Assembly (NCBI GenBank): GCA_017940465.1
Contig: JAGAYN010000042.1
Coordinates: 1-64,000, forward strand
Length of the DNA: 64,000 nucleotides
Source of the DNA: Bacteroidales bacterium
GTDB taxonomy: Bacteria; Bacteroidota; Bacteroidia; Bacteroidales; P3
Direction: 5' to 3'
Below are positions 23,598 through 34,400 of the stretch, one piece after another. A model generated the notes under the pieces. The model was not told where the DNA came from, did not search any database, and was given only the letters and a program-made list of their open reading frames with translations. The position numbers and the translations under genes were made by a program. Position 1 is the first letter of the stretch. Every line of letters starts with the position of its first letter.

Positions 23598-25175
23598 ATG
23601 AAGCACCCTCTGATCCTCCTGCTGGCTGTGCTGCTCTTCCTTCCGGCCTTCGGGCAGAACAAGAAGAGCGAGCCTCTGTTCGAGCAGGCGGTGGAGAAGG
23701 GCATAGCCAAGAAACACGAGGAGGCCATCAAGCTGTTACACAAGGCGTTGGATATAGATCCCAACTATGTGGAAGCCTGGTTGCTGCTGGGGAGGCAGTA
23801 TTTGGCTTTGGAGCGCTACCCCGAGGCTCGCGAAAGTTACCAGCATAGCCTCGATCTCGGCTCGAAGAGTCCTCGGTGGCAGCGCGAAGCCAAGGAGGGG
23901 ATACGGGTGGCCGACTTCCGGCAGCATGCTGTGGAGCATCCCGTGCCTTTCCGGCCTATCAACCTGGGTCCCAATGTCAATACGGAGGACGACGAGTACC
24001 TGCCGGCACTTACGGCCGACTACCGTATGCTGGTCTTCACGCGTCGCTCGCCGCGTCGCGCCACCACCGCCCCGGGGCTGCCGCAGGAGGAGGACTTCTA
24101 CTGTTCGATGTACGACACGATGGAACTGAATTGGGGCCCTGCCCACCGCATGCCCGAGCCGTTGAACAGCAATGGCAACGAAGGGGCCCAGACCATATCG
24201 CACGACGGGCGGGTGGTCATCTTCACCGCCTGCGGACGCAGCGGCGAGCCTACGGGCTGCGACATCTACATGAGTGTGCGCCAGGGTGGCCGGTGGGGCA
24301 AGCCGCGCAACCTGGGGGCGCCGGTCAATTCGGTGCACTGGGAGTCGTTCCCTTCGCTCAGCATCGACGGCTACACGCTCTACTTTGTCTCCAACCGCCC
24401 CGGAGGATACGGCGGCACCGATATCTGGTGTTCTACCCTTGAGGAGGGTCGCTGGAGCGAACCCCGCAACCTGGGTCCCGAGATCAACACGCCGGGCAAC
24501 GAGACAGCCCCCTATATCCATTTCGACGACAAGACGCTCTACTTCGCTTCCGACGGGCATATCGGCATGGGCGGCATGGACCTCTTCCGTGCCAAGCGCA
24601 CGAGCGACAGCACGTGGGGCGAGGTGAAGAACCTGGGCTATCCCATCAACACCTCCGGCGAGGAGAACAACCTCATCGTGGCCCCCGACGGGCGCACGGC
24701 CATCTTCAGCAGCGACCGCTATGGCGGCTACGGGAAGCACGACCTCTATTCCTTCGTCATGCCGGCGCCGGTGCAGCCGGAGCGCATCACGTTCATCGAC
24801 CCTGTGGTGCAGGCCGAGAACCTGCTTTCGCTGGGCGACACGGTCACCTTGAACAATATCCATTTCCTCACCGCCAGTGCCGAACTCTACGAGGCTTCGA
24901 AGGCTGGACTGGACCGCCTGGCCGAGGCCTTGAAGCGCCACCCGAGGCTCAGGCTGGAGGTGGGCGGCCATACCGATGCCGTGGGCAAGGAGGAGGACAA
25001 CATGGTGCTTAGCGAGCGGAGGGCCAAGGCGGTGTATGACTACCTGGTGGAGCGCGGTGTGGCGGCCGAGAGGCTCACCTACAAGGGCTATGGCGAGACG
25101 CGCCCCGTGGCCGACAACAATACGAAAGAGGGCCGCGCGATGAACCGTCGCACGACCCTGACTCCTATCCGATAG
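23598..25175 (+). CDS. OmpA-family protein with TPR and PD40 propeller (PorE-like architecture)
   Basis: A 525-residue protein from ATG 23598. Signal peptide 1-19 (PAFGQ). TPR units occupy about 25-110 (EEAIKLLHKALDIDPNYVEAW). PD40/WD40-like propeller blades follow at about 115-390, with repeats such as SLSIDGYTLYFVSNRPGGYG, DDKTLYFASDGHIGMGGMDL and GRTAIFSSDRYGGYGKHDLY. The OmpA C-terminal peptidoglycan-binding domain is at about 410-525 (HTDAVGKEEDNMVLSERRA). Bacteroidota proteins of this order include PorE, which ties the type IX secretion machine to peptidoglycan. This one lacks the carboxypeptidase-like domain of PorE and has no lipobox, so identity with PorE is not claimed. The tail NRRTTLTPIR departs from the usual NRRVEF. 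end. Convergent with the next gene, 15 bases apart. Confidence 0.83.
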   Translation: MKHPLILLLAVLLFLPAFGQNKKSEPLFEQAVEKGIAKKHEEAIKLLHKALDIDPNYVEAWLLLGRQYLALERYPEARESYQHSLDLGSKSPRWQREAKEGIRVADFRQHAVEHPVPFRPINLGPNVNTEDDEYLPALTADYRMLVFTRRSPRRATTAPGLPQEEDFYCSMYDTMELNWGPAHRMPEPLNSNGNEGAQTISHDGRVVIFTACGRSGEPTGCDIYMSVRQGGRWGKPRNLGAPVNSVHWESFPSLSIDGYTLYFVSNRPGGYGGTDIWCSTLEEGRWSEPRNLGPEINTPGNETAPYIHFDDKTLYFASDGHIGMGGMDLFRAKRTSDSTWGEVKNLGYPINTSGEENNLIVAPDGRTAIFSSDRYGGYGKHDLYSFVMPAPVQPERITFIDPVVQAENLLSLGDTVTLNNIHFLTASAELYEASKAGLDRLAEALKRHPRLRLEVGGHTDAVGKEEDNMVLSERRAKAVYDYLVERGVAAERLTYKGYGETRPVADNNTKEGRAMNRRTTLTPIR

Positions 25176-25190
25176 ATGCTGCGCGTGGCG

Positions 25191-26963
25191 TCAGGCTATC
25201 CAGCCCACCACGTCGCCTTTCTTCACCATCTGGCCTTGCTTGGCGCAGGTGTCTATCACCTTGCCGCCCTTGAGGGCTGCGAGGGGCACGATGGCGTAGG
25301 ACGACTCGATATTGGCCACGGCAGCGCCTTCCTTCACCTCGGTGCCGGGGGCCGGCGGGGTGCTGGTGTCGTCGAAGCGTACCTCCCATAGCAGGCGGCC
25401 GGTGGCGGTGGCCACCAGGGGGGTGGCGTCGGGATATTTCTGCGAGATGTAGTTCAGGGCGCCTTCGCCGGACGGGGCTTCGGCTTGGGCCTTGCCGCCC
25501 TTCTCGATTCGCAGTTTCTCCACCTCCTTGTGGAAGCGCTCCTTGGCGAGGCCGCTCTTGTAGTCGCGATACTGGCGGTCGTGCATGGCCAGCTCGAAGA
25601 GTTCCTCGTCGTCCTGGCCACGGTCCCAGCCGTTCTGTTCCATCTCCTTGATGTATTCCGGCAGGGCGTCGGGGTAGGCTTCCTGGGGGATGCCGGTGTA
25701 GAACTCCATGCCCTGGCTTTTGGCCAGCTCCACGATTTCGGGGGCCAGCGGGCCGGGCAGTTTGCCGGCGCGGCCGAGAATCATGCTCCACGAGTCCTTG
25801 TCGATCTGGCTGAAGCGGGGCTTGCCCTGCGCCATGGAGAGGAGGTTCATGACAGCTATGTTCTTGGTGTACTGGCTGAAGGGGGTCACCAGGGGCGGAT
25901 AGCCCAGCAGGGGCCAGATGTGCTCCACCTCCTGGAAGAGCTGCACGGTGAGTTCCTCGAAACTCATCTCGGGTTTGCCGCTTTTCTTCAGCGCCATGTT
26001 GATGGCCCCGTGCACACCCTTGAGGTCGCTCATCATGGAGCCCATCATGCCGCCCGGCAGGCCGCAGCCCACGAGGAGCGAGGTGCTGATGCGGTTGCCC
26101 GGGTCGATGTAGAGGCCGAGGAAGTCGTCGATGAACTCCTGCGTCAGTTTGCGGGCCTCCATGTAGGCGTCCATGTTGATGTCCTTCACCTGGAAGCCTG
26201 CGTCCTTGAGCATGGCCTGCACGGAGATGACGTCGGGGTGCACCATGCCCCAGGAGAGGGGCTCCATGGCGCAGTCGATGACGTCGGCCCCGGCCTGTGC
26301 CACCATGAGGGTGCTGGCCATCGAGAGGCCGGGACCCGTGTGGCCGTGGTATTGCACGACGATGTGGGGGTGCTTGGTCTTGATTTCCTTCACGAGGCGG
26401 CCCAGTGTCGCCGGGCGCCCCACGCCGGCCATGTCCTTGAGGCATATCTCGTCGGCGCCGAACTCCACCAGCCGGTCGACAATGCCCATGTAGTACTCCA
26501 CCGTGTGGATGGGCGAGTGGGTGATGGAGAGGGCGGCCTGGCTGATCATGCCGGCCTCCTTGGCGGCCACAACGCTGAGCTCGAGGTTGCGCGGGTCGTT
26601 CAAGCCGCAGAAGGAGCGCATGATGTCCACCCCCTGCGCCTTCTTCACCTTGGGCATGAGGCGGCGCACGTCGGCCGGCACGCCGTACATGCGGAGGCCG
26701 TTCAGGGCGCGCTCCAGCATGTGGGTCTGGATGCCGGCCTGGTTGAAGGGCTTGGTCCAGGCGCGGACGGCCTTGTTGGGGTTCTCGCCGTACATCAGGT
26801 TTACCTGCTCGAAAGCGCCGCCATTGGTCTCGATGCGGTCGAAACATCCCATGGCGATAATCACGGGGGCTATTTTCTCCAATTGGTCTACCCGCGGCTG
26901 GTACTTGCCGCTGCTTTGCCACATGTCGCGGTAGACAAGACTGAACTTTATCTCTTTTGCCAT
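25191..26963 (-). CDS. Pyruvate/oxaloacetate carboxyltransferase (OadA/PycB-like) with non-biotinylated carrier-like domain
   Basis: A 590-residue protein. The N-terminal HMGL-like TIM barrel carries Asp13 (YRDMWQS), the Lys expected to be carbamylated, Lys176 (CLKDMAG), and the metal pair His206/His208 (QYHGHTGPG). A PYC/OADA conserved domain follows. The last 75 residues fold like a biotinyl domain (GTEVKEGAAVANIE ... GQMVKKGDVVGWIA). At the attachment site, however, it reads ESSYAIV (553-559), with Tyr556 where A/S-M-K-M would place the lysine. So the protein should not carry biotin itself and would need a separate carrier protein. Role: decarboxylation of oxaloacetate or transcarboxylation in anaerobic metabolism. 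Monocistronic, with promoter at 27023-27030 and a hairpin in the leader. Confidence 0.88.
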   Translation of the reverse strand: MAKEIKFSLVYRDMWQSSGKYQPRVDQLEKIAPVIIAMGCFDRIETNGGAFEQVNLMYGENPNKAVRAWTKPFNQAGIQTHMLERALNGLRMYGVPADVRRLMPKVKKAQGVDIMRSFCGLNDPRNLELSVVAAKEAGMISQAALSITHSPIHTVEYYMGIVDRLVEFGADEICLKDMAGVGRPATLGRLVKEIKTKHPHIVVQYHGHTGPGLSMASTLMVAQAGADVIDCAMEPLSWGMVHPDVISVQAMLKDAGFQVKDINMDAYMEARKLTQEFIDDFLGLYIDPGNRISTSLLVGCGLPGGMMGSMMSDLKGVHGAINMALKKSGKPEMSFEELTVQLFQEVEHIWPLLGYPPLVTPFSQYTKNIAVMNLLSMAQGKPRFSQIDKDSWSMILGRAGKLPGPLAPEIVELAKSQGMEFYTGIPQEAYPDALPEYIKEMEQNGWDRGQDDEELFELAMHDRQYRDYKSGLAKERFHKEVEKLRIEKGGKAQAEAPSGEGALNYISQKYPDATPLVATATGRLLWEVRFDDTSTPPAPGTEVKEGAAVANIESSYAIVPLAALKGGKVIDTCAKQGQMVKKGDVVGWIA

Positions 26964-26993
26964 TGTGCTATTGGTTTGATTTAAAAAACTTTA

Positions 26994-27016
26994 CCCCAAT
27001 TTAACAATAATTGGGG
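26994..27016 (-). promoter_or_regulatory. Leader hairpin of the carboxyltransferase gene
   Basis: CCCCAAT (26994-27000) pairs with ATTGGGG (27010-27016) across a 9-base AT-rich loop. It falls between the -7 element and the start codon at 26963, near the expected 5' end of the mRNA. It may stabilise the transcript. Confidence 0.5.
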
Positions 27017-27022
27017 ATAGTG

Positions 27023-27030
27023 CAAATATA
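27023..27030 (-). promoter_or_regulatory. -7 element for the carboxyltransferase gene
   Basis: The minus strand reads TATATTTG, an exact TAnnTTTG, 60 bases upstream of the ATG at 26963. Confidence 0.75.
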
Positions 27031-27076
27031 CACTTTTTTCCGAAGGTGGGAAAATTAATTTTCCGGGCAAGTGGTC

Positions 27077-27146
27077 CATAAGCGTTCATATCGGTTCTCA
27101 GTCGAAGTAAATACCTAGGGGATACCTACCGGATACCTAGAGGGTC
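27077..27146 (+). repeat. Dispersed 11-bp-phased repeat, copy A
   Basis: Shares with copies at 53847 and 60611 the head CATAAG, the core TTCTCAGTCGAAGTAAA and the 11-base units TACCTAGGGGA, TACCTACCGGA and TACCTAGAGGG. It lies in the intergenic gap between the carboxyltransferase and hpf genes. Confidence 0.85.
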
Positions 27147-27173
27147 GGTGCCGGATAGGGGTGGGAGGGGACG

Positions 27174-27202
27174 AAAAAAGCCACCCTCCGGGAGAGGGTG
27201 GC
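27174..27202 (-). terminator. Terminator of the xerC-hpf transcript
   Basis: GCCACCCTC (27180-27188) pairs perfectly with GAGGGTGGC (27194-27202) across a 5-base loop. Six A residues at 27174-27179 form the U-run for minus-strand RNA. It lies 25 bases after the hpf stop. Confidence 0.88.
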
Positions 27203-27227
27203 AGGGGGTGTGTGTGCAGGGTGGCGG

Positions 27228-27506
27228 CTATGCGTTCTTGTAACGCTCGATCTGCACCCTGAGGGTGTCCACGCAGTCGGAGACGGCCTGCTCGAAGTTG
27301 CCGGCCTGTTTGCTCACGAAGAGGTCCGATCCTGGCACATTGATGCGGATATCGGCAACCTTCTTGAGGTCCGATTCTGACTTGAGGGTCACCTCGCATC
27401 CGACGGCATTGTCTATCAGTCGGTCCAGTTTACCCACTTTCTCGTGGATGAATTTCTCGAGTTTCTCGTCGGTGCGGAACCTGACGGCGTTGATGGTGAT
27501 GTTCAT
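27228..27506 (-). CDS. hpf: Ribosome hibernation-promoting factor (HPF/RaiA family, short form)
   Basis: A 92-residue protein that binds the 30S decoding region and inactivates ribosomes in slow growth. The fold is visible as a strand (MNITINAVRFRTDEKL), a helix (EKFIHEKVGKLDRLID), strands (CEVTLKSESDLKKVADIRIN) and a second helix (NFEQAVSDCVDTLRVQIERY). It lacks the long C-terminal dimerisation domain, so it is a short form. A true Shine-Dalgarno AGGAGG precedes the ATG by about 4 bases (27511-27516 on the minus strand), which is unusual in this phylum. It lies 25 bases after xerC; the xerC-hpf pair is a common order in Bacteroidales. Last gene of its transcript. Confidence 0.92.
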   Translation of the reverse strand: MNITINAVRFRTDEKLEKFIHEKVGKLDRLIDNAVGCEVTLKSESDLKKVADIRINVPGSDLFVSKQAGNFEQAVSDCVDTLRVQIERYKNA

Positions 27507-27510
27507 AATG

Positions 27511-27516
27511 TCCTCC
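27511..27516 (-). promoter_or_regulatory. Canonical Shine-Dalgarno of hpf
   Basis: AGGAGG on the minus strand, just upstream of the hpf ATG at 27506. Most other starts in this window have no such motif, so hpf may be translated with unusual efficiency. Confidence 0.7.
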
Positions 27517-27531
27517 TTTTTTATTGGGTTG

Positions 27532-28431
27532 TTATTTCAGTTTTCGTCCGCGCGGGTGGGCATGCTTGTAGACATCCTTGAGGTGCTCGCGGGTGACATG
27601 GGTGTAGACCTCGGTGGTGGCCAGGTCCTCGTGGCCGAGCAGCTCTTTGATGGCTTGTATGTTGCCTCCTTCGTTCAGGATATGGGTGGCGAAGCTGTGG
27701 CGGAACACGTGGGGGCTGATGCGGTCGGCGTTGGAGAGGCGCGTCATGTACTTCTTCACGGTGCGGTAGATTTCCCCGACGGTGATCTGTCGCCCCTTCC
27801 TGTCCACGAACAACCACGGGCTTTCTCTCATTTCCTGCCCCTTTAACGCAATATATTCCAATATATTGTGTGCCAGTTCGGATTCTATCGGTATGATGCG
27901 TTCCTTGTTGCGTTTGCCCAGCACCTTGAGGGTGAGGGCCGAGAGGTCGGCCGAGTGTTCCTGGAGGTTGGCCAGTTCGGAGCGGCGGATACCCGTCTCG
28001 TAGAGCATCCGCAGCATGAGGCGGTCGCGGCGGCCCAGGAAGTCGTCGGGGAAGATTCCCTCGTCGTAGAGGTGTTCCACCTCCCCCTCCTTGAAGAAGA
28101 CGGGCAGGCGCTTGGGTTGGCGTGGCGGCGACACCTTGGCCATGATGTCTGTATCCAGGTAGCCGCGTCGCCGGAGGAAGAGGAAGAAACTGCTCAGCGA
28201 CGAGAGCCGCCGCTTGACGGTGCCGGGCACCTCCCCGCGGTCCATGTGCTCCATCTGCCAGGCGCGCACCTCGCGGGCCGTCACCTGGTCGAGAGTGGTT
28301 ACCTCCTCCCTCGCCAGCCAGGCGGCAAAGTCCTCCAGGTCGGCCATATAGTTGCGCACGGTGCCCGGGGCCAGACGGCGTTCGGTGGCGATGTAGTTGC
28401 GGAAGCGTTCTATGCATTCATCCAGGGGCAT
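27532..28431 (-). CDS. xerC: Tyrosine recombinase XerC/XerD-type
   Basis: A 299-residue site-specific recombinase resolving chromosome dimers. The N-terminal SAM-like core-binding domain (about 1-90: FRNYIATERRLAPGTVRNYM) is followed by the catalytic domain. Catalytic residues: Arg149 (TGIRRSEL), a Lys near 173 (GKRNKER), His241 and Arg244 (HVFRHSFATH), His267 (LLGHEDL) and Tyr276 (TEVYTHV). Length and the complete RKHRHY set indicate a chromosomal Xer protein and not a phage integrase; there are no neighbouring mobile genes. The start is 6 bases after the stop of the 2917-residue surface protein gene, so the two may share a transcript. Confidence 0.93.
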   Translation of the reverse strand: MPLDECIERFRNYIATERRLAPGTVRNYMADLEDFAAWLAREEVTTLDQVTAREVRAWQMEHMDRGEVPGTVKRRLSSLSSFFLFLRRRGYLDTDIMAKVSPPRQPKRLPVFFKEGEVEHLYDEGIFPDDFLGRRDRLMLRMLYETGIRRSELANLQEHSADLSALTLKVLGKRNKERIIPIESELAHNILEYIALKGQEMRESPWLFVDRKGRQITVGEIYRTVKKYMTRLSNADRISPHVFRHSFATHILNEGGNIQAIKELLGHEDLATTEVYTHVTREHLKDVYKHAHPRGRKLK

Positions 28432-28437
28432 GGCGTT

Positions 28438-31400
28438 TTATCTTAGGAGGAGTACGGTACCGGTGGCGGTGTTGGAGGCCGAGGGGTGGGCTTCCGGCGT
28501 GTAGCGTATGTGCCACACGTAACTTCCGCCCGGGCAGGGGTCGCCGTTGCGGTTGCGGCCGTCCCACTGGGAGTGGAAGTCGTCCGACCGGAACACCAAG
28601 GCCCCCATGCGGTTGTATATATGGATTTCGGCATTGAGGATACCCTCTCCGACGAAGAAGAAGGTGTTGTTGTTGTCCTCGTCGGGGGTGAAGACGTTGG
28701 GGGCGAGGATGGAGCGGTGGAGCAGGGGAAGCAGCGCGATGGCGGTGTCGGCGCAGTGGCCGTCGTCCACTACCAGGGCCACGCGCGTGGTGTCGCTGCC
28801 GGAGGATGCCTGGCTGTGCAGGTGGCGTGAGGTCTCCGGTTGCAGGACATGGTCTATATACCAGCTGCGCTCGGCGTATTCCTTGCTGACGTCATAGGCG
28901 TCGAAGTCCAGTGTCGGCTGCACCAGCGCGCTGGGGTTCACCTTCAGCACCGCCTCCGGCCTGCGTGCAGGTTCGAGCGACAGGGAGGCGGTGGCGGGGC
29001 AGTGGGGGTCGGCATAGTAGTCGGCATAGAGGGTGTAGGTGGTGTAGGTGTCGGGGCGCACGTGGATGGTGGCGAGGGATTCCTGTCCGTCGAGGGTGGA
29101 ATCCGGCGGATAGGCGCTCCATTGCAGGTAGGGGACGCTGCTGGTGGCCTCGATATGGTGATAGAGGGTGTCGCAGTCGTAGTCGCTGGTGATGGAGAGT
29201 TGCGGCAGGTCGAGCCGGGTGAGGGCTATGGCCAGCACGCTGTCGCAGCGGTGGATGGTGGAGAGGGTGTCGGCATAGTAGCCTCCCTCGGTCAGTTCGT
29301 GGCTGCGGAAGAGGTAGGAGGTGCCTTGGCAGAAGGTGTCGATGGCCACCTCGAGGGTGGAGTAGTGTACGGTGAGGTGCAGGGTGACCACGCTGTCGCA
29401 TCCGCGGGCGGTGTGGAGGGTGTCCAGCGCGCCGATGCTGTCGGCATAGTAGGTGTGGCCGTCAATCCATGTCATGGAGTCGCATACCTCATGGAGGTCG
29501 TCGGCATAGGCGCGTGGCACTATCTGCAAATGCATCGTCACCATGCTGTCGCATCCAAAGGCGGTGCTGTCGGTGTGCAGGTAGGTGCCGGTGGTGGTGA
29601 GCAGGGTGTCGAAGAAGGGCATCCGGCTGTCGTGGCAGAGGGTGTCGTGGTGGTGGATATAGTAGGAGGGCATCAGGTGCAGGTTCAGCGTCCGCACGCT
29701 GTCGCATCCCTCGACGGTGGCCAGGTGGCGTGTGCGGGATAGGATGCCGGAGGTCTGGTCTACGGACACTGTGGTGTCTATCCATAGGTATTGGGGCTGG
29801 GTGTTGCAGATGGAATCGGTGTCGGTGAACCGGTAGGAGGGGAAGACTTGCAGGGCATGGGTGAGGGTGTCGAGGCAGCCGTTACGGTCCACGGTGTAGC
29901 AGGTGTAGGCGCTGTCGGCCGTCGGGGTGGCCAGGAGGTTCCCTGTGCCACCGCCAGCCCACTGCCATACGGTGGCGTTCATCACCTTGAGGGTATCGGC
30001 GGCTTCGTTGTCGCACCGGCGCGGGCGTCCGGCGAGGCTGGCGGCGGGGTGGGGGTAGACGAGGTGGATGGTGCGCCGCAGGGTGTCGATGCACTGGTCG
30101 TTGGCGATGCCGGAGATGAGGGTGATGTCGTAAAGCCCGGTATCGGCTATGTGGAGCGACAGCGTGTTGGCGGTGGATGTGCTTCCGTCGGGCAGCAGCC
30201 AGAGGGTGGATTCGCAGCTCTCGCCGGTGCCGATGGGGGTCAGTCCGTCGCCCGAGATGGTGCTGCGGTTGGTCAAGGTGAGGTCGAACTCGCAGCCTGC
30301 CACTGCCACGCTGGTGTCGAACAGCGACAGCGGGTAGCGGGCACCGGCGAAGGCACTCATGGTGAAGTTGCACGAGGGGTTGTCCACGAACGAGAGGTTG
30401 CAGTAGTAGGTCAGGCTGTTGTCCGAGCGCACCCAGATGCTGGCGGAGTCGGATATGGTGGTGGGGTCTTGGTTGGTGTACCAGCGGTAGTTGAATCCCG
30501 ACGGGGCGGTGAAGCGGTTGCTGGGCACGTTGCTGCACCCTTCGGTCTGCATGCGCTTGCTGGCACACTCGAGGGTGAAGTAGGCGTAGCCGAAGTGCGA
30601 CCCCTCGCCGCAGTCGTTGGTGGTGAGGCGTATGAAGATGGTCTGCCCGTTGTAGGCGCTGAGGTCCATCCCCACCGTGGTCCAGTCCTTCCAGAGCACC
30701 TCGTTGGGGCCTTGGTTCCAGTTGAGGCTGGGGTTGGCGATGAAGAAGGCCATGCCGCAGGAGTCGATGAGTTCGTCGTTCTGGTTCAGTATTTCAAGCC
30801 TGAAGCGTGGCTGCAGGTCGGCCGAGTGCTCGGGGTCCTGCAGCACGGCGGCGTACTTCAGGATGAGCAGGTCGAACTGCGAGGAGTCCACGGTCATGCC
30901 GTATGTGATGCTTTCTGCCTGCGGGTCGCCGCTGCCGCCGGTGGTCCAGTTGCCGAGGCGCACCGAGGCATTCTCCCCCAGGGGCACGGTGCGTAGCAAT
31001 CCGCCGGTGCGGGCGTCGCGTTCGGTGGTGTCGAAGTGCACCGTGTGGCGCGAGGCGGCGCTGAGGTAGCCGTGGTCTATCACGCCCAGATGCTGCGAGG
31101 GGCTGCTGTAGCTGCCGTATTTGCAGGTGACGTAGGAGGCACGGAGGTCGGTGTAGTCTATGCATCCGGTGCCGCCTTTGGGGGTGAAGGTGGAGAAGGT
31201 GTCTGTAAGCACGGGGCGGCAGGGGTCGCCACTGCAGTGGCGACTGACGTAGAAGGTGTAGTCGGTCAGGGGGTCCAGGCCGGTGATTTGCAGCGGTGGC
31301 ACCATGGCGCTCACCACCGTGCCGCTGCCGGAGGGGAAGCCTGTCGGCCCGTATTCTACGCTTACGGTGGGTAGCCCCTGCTGGTCCCACGTGAAGATGG

Positions 31401-34400
31401 CACGGTCGGCCTCGGTCTCTTGCAGCCTTGTGTTGTAGGCTGCGCAGGTCGATACCGACAGGTCGAGCAGTCTCACCCACCCGCTCCCCTCGCTCCGCAG
31501 GGCCAGGAAGCGGCCGGAGCCGTAGTAGCCGTCCAGCGAGTGGAAGAGGTAGTTGTTGCCCGAGGGGGAGAATGTGGCGAGGGAGTCGAACGTCGTGGGG
31601 TCTCCGGCGTCGCTCATGGTGCCCAGGGTGACCCGCTGGGAGGCCGTCTGGGTCTGCAGGCGCAGCATGACGTTCAGCCTCCGCAGGCTGTCGGCATCCA
31701 GTTGCGGCAGCACCAGGTATACCGTGTTGCCGCTTCCTGCCAGGCGCAACCACTCTCCGGGCAGGCGGTCGGGTCCCAGCGTGACGGTGTCCACGCAGTA
31801 GGGTAATGCCTGTGCGGGGGGCAGGGTGGCTATCTCGATGGGCGGGCGGCATGCCGTCTCCAGCGAGTCGCATTTGAAGTAGAGGTGGTACGTGGTGTCC
31901 GGCAGCAGCGCGAGCATCAGCGGCGGCGGGGTGGCTTTCATCGTGGTGGAGGCGGTCCCGCCCGCGGGCAGGTACTCTATATAGTAAGGTGATCCGAGGC
32001 CGGCGGTATCCCATTCCAGCACGATTTGGCCTCCGCCGGGCTTGCCGATGGCGACCTCACGCGGCAGGGCGCAGGAGGCGATCTCCACGCGCCGCAGTTT
32101 CAACGTGCCGCTTCCCGCCACTTGCAGGCGCGGACGCTCGGCGTGGGAGGCTATGCGTATCGTCTGCCAGCTGCTGGCGGGGCGGCGCAGGGTGTCGCCA
32201 TCCACCACCAGGGCCAGCGTGGTGGCCGAGAAGTGCACCTCCAGGTCCAGCACCTTCTCCCCGGCGGGCAGGATGGGCAGCAGCACCCCCACCTGCTGTT
32301 CGCCGCTGACGGTCAGCGACAGGGTGCCGCCTGTGGTGGCGACGGGTGTCCCCAGCGCGTCGCCGAACGGGGTCCAGCCTGCGGGCATGCCGCTGGCAAA
32401 GTCGCAGCAGTAGGGCAGGGGGACGGCCTCCGAGGTGGCCAGTTGCCAGGGGCTGTAGCAGGGGGTGGCGACGGTGTTGCAGAGGGGATAGAAGTCGTAT
32501 ACGGTGCCGGGCGCCAGGCCGGAGAGCACCATGCTGTCGGCCACGGTGACGGTGGTGCCGCTGCCGGGGGTGAATCCGGTGGGGCCATACTCGAGGGTGC
32601 CGGTGCCGAGCAGGGCTGTCTGGTTGCCGTTGCGGGCCTCCACCGTGGGCCATTCGCAGTCGGTCACCGCCAGTTCCTCCACGGTGGCCGTGCCGGTCAG
32701 CGCCCGCAGGCCGAGGAAGCGTCCGCTGCCGGCGTAGTGTGCCAGCGAGGTGTGCAGCCGGTGGCGGGTGCCGGTGGGGCAGCGAAGGGTGTCCAGGGGG
32801 AGGAAATGTGCCCAGTCGCCGTCATGTTCCATCACGCCCACCTCCACCGGTGCGCCCCCTTGCAGGGTGAGGTAGAGGTGCAGACGGCGCACGCTGTCGA
32901 TGGCTATCTCCGGCAGTTGCAGCTGTCCGAGGGTGAGGTTGGTGCGGCAGTAGGGGAGGGGTTCCTCCTGTGGCATCCTGATGCGCAGGGGAGGCAGGCA
33001 GGTGGGTGCCGCGCCGTTCTCAAGGGTGTAGAGCCAGTAGAGGCCCCCGGGCTGCAGTCCGGTGAGGGTGTGGCTCGGGGTGTTGAGGTGCAGCGTAGTG
33101 CCGGCGCCGTGGGCGAAGCCGGCAGGGCCGTACTCGATGTCGCAAGCGGCGGTGGGGATGGCCAGCTCCAGTGTGCGGGCGCTGGTGACGGCCACGGCGG
33201 GGCTCGCGGCGGTGGTCACCGCCAGGCTGTCCACCCACAGCTCCACGGCCGGGCCTATGCTGTAGGCACAGAGGGCTATGCGCCGCCCTGCCACCACGGG
33301 CAGCAGGCTGGTGCGCCGCTGCCAGGTGCTGTTGGCGCTGCATTGGAACGTGTCCATCGGGGAGAAGGTGTTAGGGTCGGCGTTGGCGTCGATGTAGCCT
33401 ATGGCCAGTCGGGCGTTGCCCATGTTGGTGGTGCGCAGGCTGAGGGCCAGCTGCACGCTGTCGGTGGCGGCGGAGAGCGGCGGCAGCGCGGCGAGGCTGC
33501 GGTTGGCCGCGGCCGACTGTCCCTTCATGACGAGCACACGGTTGGAGGCGCTGTTGAGGGCGGGGGTGTTGGAGTAGGTGCGGCTGTTGGTCCACCCGTC
33601 GGGCAGGCCGCTGGCGGTGGCGGTCTCGAAGAATTCGCAGTAGGGGGTGGCCGTGGGGCTGTTGAGGGTGAGTTTCACCGCGTGGCAGTCGGCCGTCGTG
33701 TCGCAGAGGGCGGTGAGGTAGATGTCGCTGTTGTCGCCTGGAGTCAGGGCGGCGAGGGTGTAGGGCGGTGCGCTGACGGTGTCTTTTGTGCCGCTTCCGC
33801 GCACAAAGCCGCGGGGGCCGTACTCGATGGCTACGGCCGTGGGGGCGTTGAGGGGCTGCCATTCCACCACCCCGCCGGCGCTCACCGTGGCGTCGCCCAG
33901 GCCGCAGGCGGTGACGCTGAGGTCGTCGAGGTAGAGTGTGCAGGTGTCCGGCGCCGCCAGGCGCAGGGCGATGTACCGGTACCCGGTGTGGGGTGAGGCC
34001 AGGCGGCTGGCGAAGCGCTGCCATTCGCGTGGGCGCGTGAGGCGCAGGGTGTCGAGGGGGATGAAGGTGTGGGCCGAGTCGGGGTCGCGCATCACGCCCA
34101 GCACCAGCGCCCCGTTGGTCAGGGCGGCGGTGCCTGTGGTGAAGGCATGGAGGCTGACCATCAACTGCGTGGGGTCGTCGGTCGGGGGCAGCACCACCGT
34201 GGTGCTGTTCTTCACCATCAGGCTGTGGTAGCTTTCATGCGCCGCGAGGTCGCTGACGCTGCTGGCTCCTCCTATGCGCCGCCAGTGATGGATATACGCC
34301 CCGGGTGCATAACTCTCGAAGTCAATGCAGTAGGGGGGTGTAAATGGGCTCGGGTAAGTGTTGATGGTGAAGGAATAGCGTTGGGTGGCGGCCAGGCTGT

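Noticed and set aside
27532..28431. Phage or transposon integrase marking a mobile element
   Set aside because: Length and neighbours (hpf) match chromosomal Xer recombinases; no phage genes or attachment repeats are seen nearby.
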